This document shows positions 57,101 to 64,000 of a stretch of 64,000 bases of DNA, in pieces. The notes beneath the pieces were generated by a model. The model saw only the letters and a list, made by a program, of their open reading frames with translations. It did not search any database and was not told the DNA's origin. The stretch is from Streptomyces sp. 71268. Its GTDB lineage: Bacteria; Actinomycetota; Actinomycetes; Streptomycetales; Streptomycetaceae. A program made the position numbers and the translations under genes. The stretch's first letter is position 1, and each line of letters begins with the position of its first letter. The stretch spans positions 2,201,001 through 2,265,000 of the forward strand of contig NZ_CP114200.1 in the NCBI RefSeq assembly GCF_029392895.1. Reading direction: 5' to 3'.

Positions 57101-59773
57101 CAGCGCCGTCGCGGCCTCGTGCACGGTGACCGCGCGCCCCTTGCGGAGCAGCAGCAGGCACAGCAGCGTCTGCTGACGGGGCCAGCGGGGAGACACCTCG
57201 ACCTCGTCGCGCCAGGCGCGTACGGGGCCGAGCAGTTCGAAGCGCAACCGGTCGGCCCGTACCGGCTCCACGAGCGGCGGTGGCGGCTGGCCCGCCCCGT
57301 CGGACGGCGCCTCGACATCCGTCCCGTCCGGCAGCGCCTCGGCGTCCGCTCCGTCCGGCGTCGGCTCGCCCGCTCTGTCGGGTCGCGGCGGAGGCCCACC
57401 GGGGGGCGGGGCCCGGCCGGTTTTCGGGGCGACCGGGGCCGGGTCGGTGGGGGCCGGGGCGGTGCGATCCGCGTCGTACGGGCCGCGCTTCGCCGGGTCC
57501 GACGGCGCCGCCCCGGCCACGGGGAGCTGGGGTTCGACGGATGTGCGCGTGAGGGAGCGGTGCCCACCGAGCACGGGCACGTCGGTCCGGACAGCGGCGG
57601 CCTCGGTACGTAGGGCGGGGCCGGGCTCGGCCGCCGGGAGGCCGAGCCGCTCGCAGACCGGGCCCACGAGCACGGCGAACGCCCGGGCGGTGCCCGTGAG
57701 GCGCAGCAGGCCCTCCGGGTCGGCCATCAGGGCTGGGAAGTTGGGCAGGCTACCCAGGTACGGGGCCAGGGCGCGGCCCACCGCCTCGACGATCTCGATG
57801 GAGCGCTCGACGCCCAGGGCGCTGAAGAGGAGTTCGCGCACCCCGTCGGCGAAGTCGTACACGGGCTGGGCGGCGTCGGCCGGGACCAGGCGGCGGGTCA
57901 GCGCCTCGATCTCCGCAACCCGCGCGGCGGTCGGCGAGGCCGGGGTGAGCTGGGTGAGGAGGCCGCCGAGTTGCACCTCCGCCACCTGGGCGGCGGTCGC
58001 CTCGGGCAGCACGGCCGACCTGACCAGGTGCATGACGGGCGTGGTCAGCGGGCGAACCGCGGAGAGCCGGACCGCCAGCCGGTACGCCTCCGGTGAGAAC
58101 GTGCTCCGAAACCGCTCGATCCGCTCCTCGGCGGACAGCCCCACCGCCCCGGCGCCGGGCCCGCCCCCTGACGGCGTCCCGCGTGACGCCGCCCCGCGTG
58201 ACCTGGCCCCCGGCGACGTGGCCCGCCACGGCTCGACCGGCCCGCCCGCGTCCGGCGCGAGCAGCGCACCCGTCTCCGGCGCGACCAACGTCCCCGGGTA
58301 CGCCGACAGGCCGCGCCGGACCGCGTCCGGCTCGGCCGGGCCCGGTCCGGCCTCCGGCGCGGACAGCTCAGGCGCGAGGGGTGGCGGACCGGCGGGCGCC
58401 GCCCGGCGCGCCGCCGCGCCCGCCACACCCGGCGCACGCTCCATCGGCACCAGCACCGTCTCGACGTGGCGCGGGGTGCCCGGTCGGGTCTGGAGGGCGA
58501 CCCACGGCGCCAGCGCGGCCGGCGCCAGCCGCAACACCGGCAGCGCCACGTGGTGTTCGGCGCTCGGATCGCGCTCGCCGGTGAGCGGGTCGGCCACGCC
58601 GAGCCGGTGCGCCGGACTGAGCGGCGCCGTGGCGGTGAGCAGTCGCGGCTGGGCGTCGAGGCCACTGCCCCGCCACAGCCGGCGCGGCAACGCGTGCAGC
58701 ACGGCCACGGGGCCCCACCGGTGCTGCGCGAGGAGGGCGCGCAGGGTACGCGGATCGCGCCAGGCCGGGTGCACGCCGTCGGTGAGGATGAGGACGACGG
58801 CGCCGGGCCCGTCGGCCATGGACGGGGCGCGCCGCCCCCGGGCCCCGGCCCGCGCCGGGTCGAACCGCTGCTGCCGTACGGACCGGAAGGCGCCGCTGCG
58901 TCGCAGCACCGCCCGTACCTCGGCGGCGATCGGGTGCCACACCCGCATGGAGGGCGACCGGTCGACCCAGAGCACGGCCGTCAGGGCGCGTTCGGGGACC
59001 GCCGTGGTCACCAGGTCGAACAGCCCCGTCTCGGCGGTGAGCCGCACCGTGGCCTCGATGTCGGTGACGGTGCGCTGCGGGTGGTCGTGGTAGCGGGTCA
59101 GCGGGCGCAGCGCACGCGCCAGCCGCTGCGCCTCGGGCAGCATCCGCCCGCCCGGTACCCGGCTCCCCCGCGCGCCCCGCCCGGCCCCGTCGCCGCCCGC
59201 GCTGCCGTGGCTGAACAGGGCGCGCCGTGGTGGTCGCTTCCCGCCGGACGGGGCGGCGGGGCCGGCCCCCGTCGTATCCGGCGCCGACGGCGGTGCGCCG
59301 GTCGGCGGCGCGGCCAGCCCGCCGGGCCCGGGCAGCGGGACGGCGCCCCGTGCGCCCGCCCCGTCGGGCTCCGGGGCCGCCGGCCACCCGGCCGACGCGC
59401 CGCGCGCGGGCCCCACGGGGGCGTCGGCGGGGGTGTTGCCGGGGAGGGTGTCGCGGCCGTCCTCGGGGGCGTGGCCCGGCCGTGGCTCTTCGGCGTCGGC
59501 CTCGGGGGCGGGTCCGGCGGATGGGTCGGACAGGGCGGACGGGGCGGGTACGGCGCGGTGATCGGGCGGGGCAGGGTTGGACGGGGCGGGGTCGGACGGG
59601 AGGGAGTCGGGCGGCGGGGGCGCGGCCGGTGGGGCGGGGTCGGGCGCGGCCTGGCGCGCGTCGCTCCGCTCGGCGTCCGCGATGACCTGGGCCAGCCACA
59701 GCACGTCGAGCAGCTCGTCGGCGCCGGGTTCGTACCCCACGCCGACGAGCGCCTGCCGCAGCCGGTCGATCAC
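54191..59773 (-). CDS. vWA-SARP-NB-ARC-TPR fusion regulator (SAV_2336 N-terminal type)
   Basis: An 1860-residue fusion. Residues 1-40 are a small helical domain (IDRLRQALVGVGYEPGADEL); 40-200 are Pro/Ala-rich linker. A vWA domain (about 230-430) carries the MIDAS residues D271-R-S273-P-S275 and D332 in LILTDGVHP. A helical segment (about 545-720) follows. Then comes a SARP winged helix (from about 845, RLRFELLGPVRAW), BTAD, an NB-ARC/STAND ATPase (P-loop K1147 in GGLGGIGKTTLA; degenerate Walker B VLVVIDRAH) and about 10 TPRs to the C-terminus. Its GTG overlaps the MoxR stop (GTGA), so the two are translationally coupled. It is probably the vWA partner of MoxR and an AfsR-like transcription factor. 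Confidence 0.88.
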   Translation of the reverse strand: MIDRLRQALVGVGYEPGADELLDVLWLAQVIADAERSDARQAAPDPAPPAAPPPPDSLPSDPAPSNPAPPDHRAVPAPSALSDPSAGPAPEADAEEPRPGHAPEDGRDTLPGNTPADAPVGPARGASAGWPAAPEPDGAGARGAVPLPGPGGLAAPPTGAPPSAPDTTGAGPAAPSGGKRPPRRALFSHGSAGGDGAGRGARGSRVPGGRMLPEAQRLARALRPLTRYHDHPQRTVTDIEATVRLTAETGLFDLVTTAVPERALTAVLWVDRSPSMRVWHPIAAEVRAVLRRSGAFRSVRQQRFDPARAGARGRRAPSMADGPGAVVLILTDGVHPAWRDPRTLRALLAQHRWGPVAVLHALPRRLWRGSGLDAQPRLLTATAPLSPAHRLGVADPLTGERDPSAEHHVALPVLRLAPAALAPWVALQTRPGTPRHVETVLVPMERAPGVAGAAARRAAPAGPPPLAPELSAPEAGPGPAEPDAVRRGLSAYPGTLVAPETGALLAPDAGGPVEPWRATSPGARSRGAASRGTPSGGGPGAGAVGLSAEERIERFRSTFSPEAYRLAVRLSAVRPLTTPVMHLVRSAVLPEATAAQVAEVQLGGLLTQLTPASPTAARVAEIEALTRRLVPADAAQPVYDFADGVRELLFSALGVERSIEIVEAVGRALAPYLGSLPNFPALMADPEGLLRLTGTARAFAVLVGPVCERLGLPAAEPGPALRTEAAAVRTDVPVLGGHRSLTRTSVEPQLPVAGAAPSDPAKRGPYDADRTAPAPTDPAPVAPKTGRAPPPGGPPPRPDRAGEPTPDGADAEALPDGTDVEAPSDGAGQPPPPLVEPVRADRLRFELLGPVRAWRDEVEVSPRWPRQQTLLCLLLLRKGRAVTVHEAATALWGAQQPAQTPAVIHSYVAQLRRTVGAEVLRGAGPDGYVLDGDVRTDVGEFQLREAGADQALRRGDRRAARALLGEVLERWRSDREPLAQVPGPFAAAERARLTEWRLELQERALGLDLALGRVDQTVPQLAALVARHPLREPLYHLLMTALHRAGRTAEAVAAYRNCHRLLSDELGMEPTTEVQDLYERILRGAHVPAPDPRAPSGPGPRLSVQLPAPPAHFVGREADLAELRGALRGTGHTAPVCGIGGLGGIGKTTLALAAAHELALAFPDGRLFVDLHGGERGRPAIGRVLEALLLALGAAPDDIPYGTRARHARYQAMLEGRRVLVVIDRAHGWAQAAPLLPDAPGCAAIVTSRRTHAAPERVPWVALREFSQREGLDFLARLLGRARVVQDANGAHRLFRYCGGLPLALRIAGELVRRQHQRFPWPLTRLADRLAAPAYRLTGLRVGDLSVAAGFEQTFRRLSTERRRAFCLLSVLDHDEISRFSSAALLDRTQLVAEDLLDALASASLLHREDRDRYRFNALALLYAQQELAKHGFGAADAPSKHLAGRESDAAVLRLADRYLIAGAATLRHLDPGDTLPRHLTSHGARLDRAAARHVEPPARWLRDEAPRLLRVLRRAAQPGRVSAALLQRLADLALAARALADDEAYARHFTESVEALSLPASGTRTQAVRQRALAALAHAHNRAGRFPAAERAAAQAMHQYANAADPPDPVVQALAPHERAAAVYSLGRLAEAEKLLELAERAYESDGNLSGLARVWADRSRVLLSRGRPDQARELAEHALDIAERAGRAPSGAPAPSAGTLPTGRGLAVAHASHALGCALTADGRPSDALPALQRALDLFAGAGRYVAEASTRARIAEARLATGDAGTAVELANQAVATFDRHGGDWRRADALVVLGRAMRRQGRPRGAVTCWVQAFDVYQTLGAREADTVADLLADLQAHGAPDGAPDRASRRRGSAR

Positions 59774-61032
59774 GTCGGTAACGTCTCGTCGAGCCGGTGC
59801 ATGACGGCCGCGAGGAGCTGGTCCCGACTCATGTCGGCGCCCGCGATGCGCAGGTGGACCGCGGCCAGGAGCTGGTCGGTGGCCAGGGTCTCGGTGGCGG
59901 AGCGGCGCAGGAACGCGGCGATGAGGTCCTCCGCCTTGGCCAACGCCACCTCGCCCAGGCTGCCGCGGACGATGTCGCGCAGGCGGTCGGCGTCCGGGTC
60001 AGGCAGGTCGAGGCGGACGCAGCGGCGCAGGAACGCGGGGGGAAAGTCGCGCTCCCCGTTGCTGGTCATGACCACGATGGGGAAGTGCGTGCAGGCGACG
60101 ACGCCGCGTCGCACCCTGGCCCGCTCCCGTCCCCCGCTGACCAGCACGTCCACATCGCGCTGCTGCTCGGGCAGCCGGGCCAGCTCGGGGATCTCGAACT
60201 CGCCCTCCTCCAGGACCACCAGCAGGTCGTTGGGCAGGTCGATGTCGGCCTTGTCGAGCTCGTCGATGAGCAGCACGCGCGGCCGGTGCGCGGCGGCCAG
60301 CGCCGTGCCGAGCGGGCCGAGCCGCAGGTACTGGCCGATGTCCGGCTCCGGGGCCGCGGCCCGGTAGCCCGAGGCCCGGCGGCCGGCGTGCAGCGCTCCG
60401 TGCGCGCCGCCCCGCGCGCCACGGAGCGCGCGGGCGCCGGTGCCCTTGCCGCGCGGGCCGGCGCCGCCACGCATGCTGCCCCGTGCGGCGGCGGCCCCCA
60501 TCGCGCGCTCGCGGCGCAGCGACGCCTCGCGCAGCCTGCCTACCGCGTCGTACCGGTAGAGGGCGTCCGCCAGGGTGGCGCGGCTGTTCACGGACCAGCG
60601 CAGCACCGGGCCGAGCCCGAGTTCGCGGGCGATGGCGTGGGCCAGTTCGGACTTGCCGGTGCCGGGGCGCCCGGTGACCAGCAGCGGGCGGTGCAGGTGC
60701 AGGGCGGCGTTGACGATGGCGATCTCGTCACGGCCCATCAGGTACGGCGGCGTGGGGCCGGCGTGCCGGGTGGTAGCGAACCGGCGCCAGGGCGGCGGCT
60801 GCGGCAGCGCCGCGGGGCCCCGGAAGGCCCACCACCTCTCGCCCGACGTCCCCGCCGCCCCGCCCTCCGGTGAACGTGCCTCCGGGGAGCCGGCCTCCGT
60901 GGCCGGCTGGTTGGGCACGTTCGGCTCGTTCGGCTCGTTCACCTCGCCCGCCCCGTTCGGCTCGTTCACCTCGTGCGGACGATCCGCGCCCGGTTCGCTC
61001 TGGGCACTGCCCGATCCGGCTGGTGGGGCCAC
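59770..61032 (-). CDS. MoxR family AAA+ ATPase of a vWA-MoxR-VMAP system
   Basis: A 420-residue AAA+ ATPase. Walker A GRPGTGKSE (K127), Walker B LLIDELDKADIDLPND (D257/E258) and sensor-1 N325 in MTSNGERDFPPAFLRR are intact. A basic Gly/Arg-rich insert of about 50 residues lies between Walker A and B. GTG at 61032 was chosen for GGAGAG at 6 nt; upstream the frame is Arg/Pro-rich and non-coding in character. The N-terminal 80 residues contain NEPN repeats (EVNEPNEPNVPNQ). MoxR proteins act as chaperones or metal-insertion motors with vWA partners. Here the vWA domain is in the next gene. Confidence 0.9.
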   Translation of the reverse strand: MAPPAGSGSAQSEPGADRPHEVNEPNGAGEVNEPNEPNVPNQPATEAGSPEARSPEGGAAGTSGERWWAFRGPAALPQPPPWRRFATTRHAGPTPPYLMGRDEIAIVNAALHLHRPLLVTGRPGTGKSELAHAIARELGLGPVLRWSVNSRATLADALYRYDAVGRLREASLRRERAMGAAAARGSMRGGAGPRGKGTGARALRGARGGAHGALHAGRRASGYRAAAPEPDIGQYLRLGPLGTALAAAHRPRVLLIDELDKADIDLPNDLLVVLEEGEFEIPELARLPEQQRDVDVLVSGGRERARVRRGVVACTHFPIVVMTSNGERDFPPAFLRRCVRLDLPDPDADRLRDIVRGSLGEVALAKAEDLIAAFLRRSATETLATDQLLAAVHLRIAGADMSRDQLLAAVMHRLDETLPT

Positions 61033-61270
61033 GGCGTACTCTCCTTGATCGTCGTGGGCGTGAGCGTGGGCGGGGGCGCCGGCAGGGGCCAGGGCCCGGA
61101 ACGACGGGACCGTCGTGGCCAGCGCGGAACGGCGTGGCCGGGCGCCGGGCGCACGAGGGGCGCGGGAGCGCGGGCGGCGCGCGGCGCGTGGACGGGGCCC
61201 GGGCGGCGCGGACGGGCACCGGGCGGGCGGCCAGGGGCGCGCGCCACGCCCCGGGGCTGGCGGTGGCCGG

Positions 61271-63541
61271 TCATGACGCCGGCTCCGCGAGGACCCAGGG
61301 CTCCGGGGCGAGCGGCGGGGGCCGGTGGTCGGGCGGGTCGTGCAGCAGCGACAGTTGGCCACCCCGGTGCGTCGGGATGCCGGGCTCGGCCATCGCCTTG
61401 GCCCGCTCCAGCCGTACCGCCTCGGGCACCCCGCGCGGTTCGGTGCCCTCCAGCACGCTCGACAGGTCGAGGCCGACCTGCTCCCCGTGGTCCGTACGGT
61501 GCCAGAGCACCGTGTGCACGCCGGCCTGTACGCACTGCCGCAGCAACTGGCCGTGCCGCGCCGGGTCGCAGCACAGCACGACGGTGCCCACGTCCGGGCG
61601 GACCTCCAGGTTGGCCCGCGCCACCTTGTGGTCGGCGTACTTCTCGCCGAAGACCAGGCGTCCGGCGCTGGCCAGTGCGGCCGTGCGGCGCTTCCACCCC
61701 GCGTAGCACTCGCGCGTCCTGCTCGTGGTGCGCACGACCAGGCGTCGGGTCAGCCCCGGTACGAACGCGCCGCCCTCGTCCCCCTCGTCGGACTCCCAGG
61801 TGTCGATGGCCAGCCCCAGCCACTCGGGCGCGACGAAGAACTCCACGAGCGCCGTCTCGGGGTCCTCGCGCACCTCGGTGCGCAGCACCCGCCGGATGTC
61901 CTCGACCACCCGGGTGCTGGCGGCGTCGCGATCCTGCACCACGACGAGCCTGGGCTGCGCGCCGGCGTCCCAGGCCCATATCTGGTACGTGAAGAGCTTG
62001 CTGCCGCCGGTGGGCAACAGCTCGATCTGGACCCGAGGCACGGCCCGACCCAGCCGCCCGGCGCCGCCACCCGCCCCGTCCACGGGCGGCGGCGGAGCCG
62101 GCGGCGGCTTCGCCGCGACGCCGCGGTCCGCCACGTCCGCCTGGAACTGGCACACCGCGGCCCACGGCACGCCCATCCGGCGCGCCACCCGCTCCGTCCA
62201 CGCCTGGAGGTCCTCGGTGAGCAGGTCCGCGGTCTGCCGCTCCGCGCCCGCCACCAGGACGACCGCGCGCAGCAGCGGCGGCACGGGCTGGCTGTCCGTC
62301 GGCTCGTACGCCTCCAACACGTCGATCACGTCGGCCAGTCCGGACAGCGCCCGCGGCTCCGCGTCGTAGGGCAGTACGGCGGCGAGCAGGGCGTCCGGCG
62401 TCGCCTGGCGGCAGCGGGCGAGCAGCCCGGCCAGGTCGCGCCGTTGGTCCAGGGTCAGGCACTCGGTGGGGCTCACGATGCGCGCGGCCCTGCGCAACCG
62501 CTCCCACGCCGCCCCGGCCACGCCCACCGCACCGGCCACCCCCACCGCACCGGCCACCCCCACCGCACCGGGCGCGCCAGCCGTACCGCCGTCGGGCGCG
62601 AGGGTGCCGCGGGCGGCTTCGAGGAGTTCGGGCACGCCGCGCCGGCTGCCCACGGCGAGCCGTACCAGGCGCGCGTGGTCGGTGCCGAGGTCGCGCGCGG
62701 GGAACCCGAACCGCGCCGCGAGCCACCGCTCGCACTGCGCCACCGACGCCGGCGTGGCGAGCACGTCCTCCAGCGCGGCGAGGAGTTGCTGCACGCCGCG
62801 CCGGGCGGCGGGCACCCGCAGTGGCGGCATGCGGGGCAGCTCCGACTCGATCGCCGGCAGGCTGATGCCATAGACGACAGCCGGCGACCGGTCCTGGTGC
62901 CCGCCGGCGCCGGCGCCGGCGCGCGCCCGCACGGCCTGCGCGTCCTCGTGGACGGCCACCACCAGCCCGACCACCGCCTGGCGCGCGCGGTCCCACAGCG
63001 GGCCGCCGCTGTACCCGGCGCTCACGCCCACCCCGCCGACGACGTCCAGCGCGACCCACGGGGCGGCCACCACGCGCGGCCTGGCCCGGATCGTCGTCGC
63101 CGGGTTCCCGCTGGCCCACAGCGCGACGACCTCGCGCTCGCAGTCGTGGAGCTGGAACGGCGCCGGCTCGGCGCCCGGCGGAACGCTCCCCTCCAACCGG
63201 AGCACCGCGAGATCGCCGTGGTGCGCGAGCCGCCCGGGTACCACCGGCGCGCGGCCGGTGGCGTCCGCGCGCGGGGGCCGCCACCCGCCTGGCTCCACCC
63301 GGGCGCTCACCTCACGCTCCCGGTCCACCAGCGGAAAGGCCAGCCGCAGCAGGGCGTCACGGGGCGGGGCCGCCTGGTCGAACTGGCCCCGGCCCAGAGC
63401 ACTGTTGACGACGTGCGCGCAGGTCAACACCAGGTCGTCGGCGATCAACACGCCGGCACCGACCGGCCCACCGTTGCCGAGCACCGAGACGAACGCGGCG
63501 TGCAGCGCGGCGTCCTCCACGTCAGCGTGCATGTCGATCAC
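61271..63541 (-). CDS. Trypsin-like protease with VMAP-type C-terminus
   Basis: A 756-residue protein. Residues 1-210 form a trypsin-like protease with an intact triad: H43 (TCAHVV), D110 (HHGDLAVLRL) and S178 (GYSGGPLW). No signal peptide is present, so it is cytoplasmic. The middle (about 220-500) has two small helical bundles resembling effector-associated domains, and a (GVAGAV)n linker. The C-terminal region (about 505-756; VQIELLPTGGSKLFTYQIW, EYFVAPEW-like VEFFVAPEWLGL) matches the VMAP C-terminal domain pattern found in vWA-MoxR systems. GTG at 63541 follows TAAGG and starts 6 nt after the upstream stop. It is the candidate effector of the system. Confidence 0.87.
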   Translation of the reverse strand: MIDMHADVEDAALHAAFVSVLGNGGPVGAGVLIADDLVLTCAHVVNSALGRGQFDQAAPPRDALLRLAFPLVDREREVSARVEPGGWRPPRADATGRAPVVPGRLAHHGDLAVLRLEGSVPPGAEPAPFQLHDCEREVVALWASGNPATTIRARPRVVAAPWVALDVVGGVGVSAGYSGGPLWDRARQAVVGLVVAVHEDAQAVRARAGAGAGGHQDRSPAVVYGISLPAIESELPRMPPLRVPAARRGVQQLLAALEDVLATPASVAQCERWLAARFGFPARDLGTDHARLVRLAVGSRRGVPELLEAARGTLAPDGGTAGAPGAVGVAGAVGVAGAVGVAGAAWERLRRAARIVSPTECLTLDQRRDLAGLLARCRQATPDALLAAVLPYDAEPRALSGLADVIDVLEAYEPTDSQPVPPLLRAVVLVAGAERQTADLLTEDLQAWTERVARRMGVPWAAVCQFQADVADRGVAAKPPPAPPPPVDGAGGGAGRLGRAVPRVQIELLPTGGSKLFTYQIWAWDAGAQPRLVVVQDRDAASTRVVEDIRRVLRTEVREDPETALVEFFVAPEWLGLAIDTWESDEGDEGGAFVPGLTRRLVVRTTSRTRECYAGWKRRTAALASAGRLVFGEKYADHKVARANLEVRPDVGTVVLCCDPARHGQLLRQCVQAGVHTVLWHRTDHGEQVGLDLSSVLEGTEPRGVPEAVRLERAKAMAEPGIPTHRGGQLSLLHDPPDHRPPPLAPEPWVLAEPAS
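62523..62577 (-). repeat. 18-nt minisatellite inside the protease gene
   Basis: Three near-perfect 18-nt units (top strand CACCGCACCGGCCACCCC) encode GVAGAV repeats in the linker between the helical bundles of the VMAP protease. They keep frame, so copy number could vary linker length without frameshift. Confidence 0.85.
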
Positions 63542-63547
63542 GCTGCC

Positions 63548-64000
63548 TTACGCGGACGTCGAGCCGAGGTTCCAGGTGGCGGAGACCGAGAAGTTGGCCT
63601 CTCCCTTGCCGGTGAAGACGCCGAGGCTGAGATCGGTACCGAGGGTGACGCCGAACTGCACCGTCACCTCGTCCGGGCGGCGCGGTGAGTCCGCGAGAGA
63701 GGTGTGGATGCTCTCCAACACCCCACTCAGCGGGCGCAACGCGTTCGCCAGCGCCTGCCCGCCCGCGGACAGGGCGCGCGCGGTCCTGCTGTCGACGCTG
63801 ACCGCGCGGGCCCCGCCGAACCCCGAGGGCAGTTCGAGGTCAGGCTCGGGCGGCTGACCGTACGGGCCGTCGGGCGCGCCGTCACGGTCATCGGCACCGC
63901 CGTCCCCGTGGTCACCGCCGTCACCGCTCTCAGAACCGTGAGCGGAGTCCGGCGCCCCGCCGCCCGTCGCCCCCGCCGGGCCGACGGGCGCTGGGCGCGC
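63548..64000 (-). CDS. Trypco1-like (CU044_2847 family) protein, N-terminus beyond window
   Basis: The frame is open from the right edge to TAA at 63548-63550, giving the C-terminal 150 residues. A Gly/Asp-rich linker (about first 75 visible residues) is followed by LSAGGQALANALRPLSGVLE and the beta-rich end VTVQFGVTLGTDLSLGV, GKGEANFSVSATWNLG. That end is the pattern of the trypsin-co-occurring domain 1 (CU044_2847 family), small proteins that accompany trypsin-type conflict effectors. The stop is 6 nt from the protease start, so they are co-transcribed. A TTG at 63739 could be mistaken for the start but is internal. Confidence 0.75.
   Translation of the reverse strand, partial: ARPAPVGPAGATGGGAPDSAHGSESGDGGDHGDGGADDRDGAPDGPYGQPPEPDLELPSGFGGARAVSVDSRTARALSAGGQALANALRPLSGVLESIHTSLADSPRRPDEVTVQFGVTLGTDLSLGVFTGKGEANFSVSATWNLGSTSA

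Noticed and set aside
54059..57613. Large plus-strand frames opposite the vWA-SARP gene
   Set aside because: These are antisense shadows caused by high GC at codon third positions; no domain is seen and the minus strand has clear domains throughout.
60966..61274. Frame starting ATGA at the end of the protease gene (102 residues)
   Set aside because: It is Arg/Pro-rich and overlaps the MoxR start out of frame; the MoxR frame has a strong GGAGAG site at 61032.

Overview
The window is a very GC-rich chromosomal segment that reads as Streptomyces or a close relative. Codon third positions are almost all G/C and many starts are GTG. The gene order putB / pucR / serA-ilvC-ilvN-ilvB / cdgC-like / LuxR-LAL / gatB-gatA-gatC / rmdB-like / ligA / metE-like / mnmA / cysteine desulfurase matches the conserved Streptomyces core as I recall it from S. 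coelicolor. No tRNA, rRNA, CRISPR array, transposase, integrase or phage gene was recognised.

Layout. 1-2.6 kb: the N-terminus of proline dehydrogenase (-), diverging from a PucR-type regulator (+). 2.7-8 kb: a serine beta-lactamase-fold hydrolase, a class I methyltransferase, and a TetR regulator with a DHA2 efflux pump. 8-14.2 kb: serA, then ilvC, ilvN and ilvB (all -), with an ilvB leader peptide and attenuator. 14.2-25.2 kb: a membrane PAS-GGDEF-EAL protein (CdgC-like), a 2-hydroxyacid dehydrogenase, an aldo/keto reductase, an orphan barstar-like protein, a PQQ-type sugar dehydrogenase lipoprotein and a large LAL regulator. 25.2-37.3 kb: a small conserved protein, an HD hydrolase, an MMPL exporter, a phospholipase C, an SDR, a MerR-MFS pair and a membrane-anchored beta-propeller protein. 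37.5-41.2 kb: gatC-gatA-(small membrane protein)-gatB. 41.7-53.4 kb: a VOC protein, an RmdB-like GGDEF-EAL protein, ligA, a MetE-like protein, an SDR, a LOG protein, mnmA, cysteine desulfurase and an alpha/beta hydrolase.

54-64 kb is the most interesting part. Four co-directional (-) genes encode a Trypco1-like protein (cut by the right edge), a trypsin-like protease with a VMAP-type C-terminus, a MoxR AAA+ ATPase, and a 1860-residue protein that joins a MIDAS-bearing vWA domain to a SARP/AfsR winged helix, BTAD, NB-ARC ATPase and TPR array. This fits the predicted vWA-MoxR-VMAP ternary conflict systems (Aravind group). The fusion of the vWA partner to a complete SARP-STAND regulator is the unusual element.

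A second signal cuts across the annotation: a dispersed family of G-rich tandem heptamers (GGGGCAC / GGAGCAC). It lies in at least six intergenic gaps and has also entered two coding sequences (pucR and plc). A related octamer (CGGGGCGA) forms two arrays at 50.9 and 53.4 kb. The arrays share longer flanking cores, which suggests spread as units, and the G4 runs with 3-4 nt loops could form G-quadruplexes.

Regulatory signals read from sequence include the ilvB attenuator with an ILVL leader peptide, a near-consensus BldD box upstream of the CdgC-like gene, a MerR promoter with a 19-bp spacer, 14-nt direct repeats before the methyltransferase, and a 12-bp-arm inverted repeat enclosing the -10 region and start codon of an apparently leaderless alpha/beta hydrolase.
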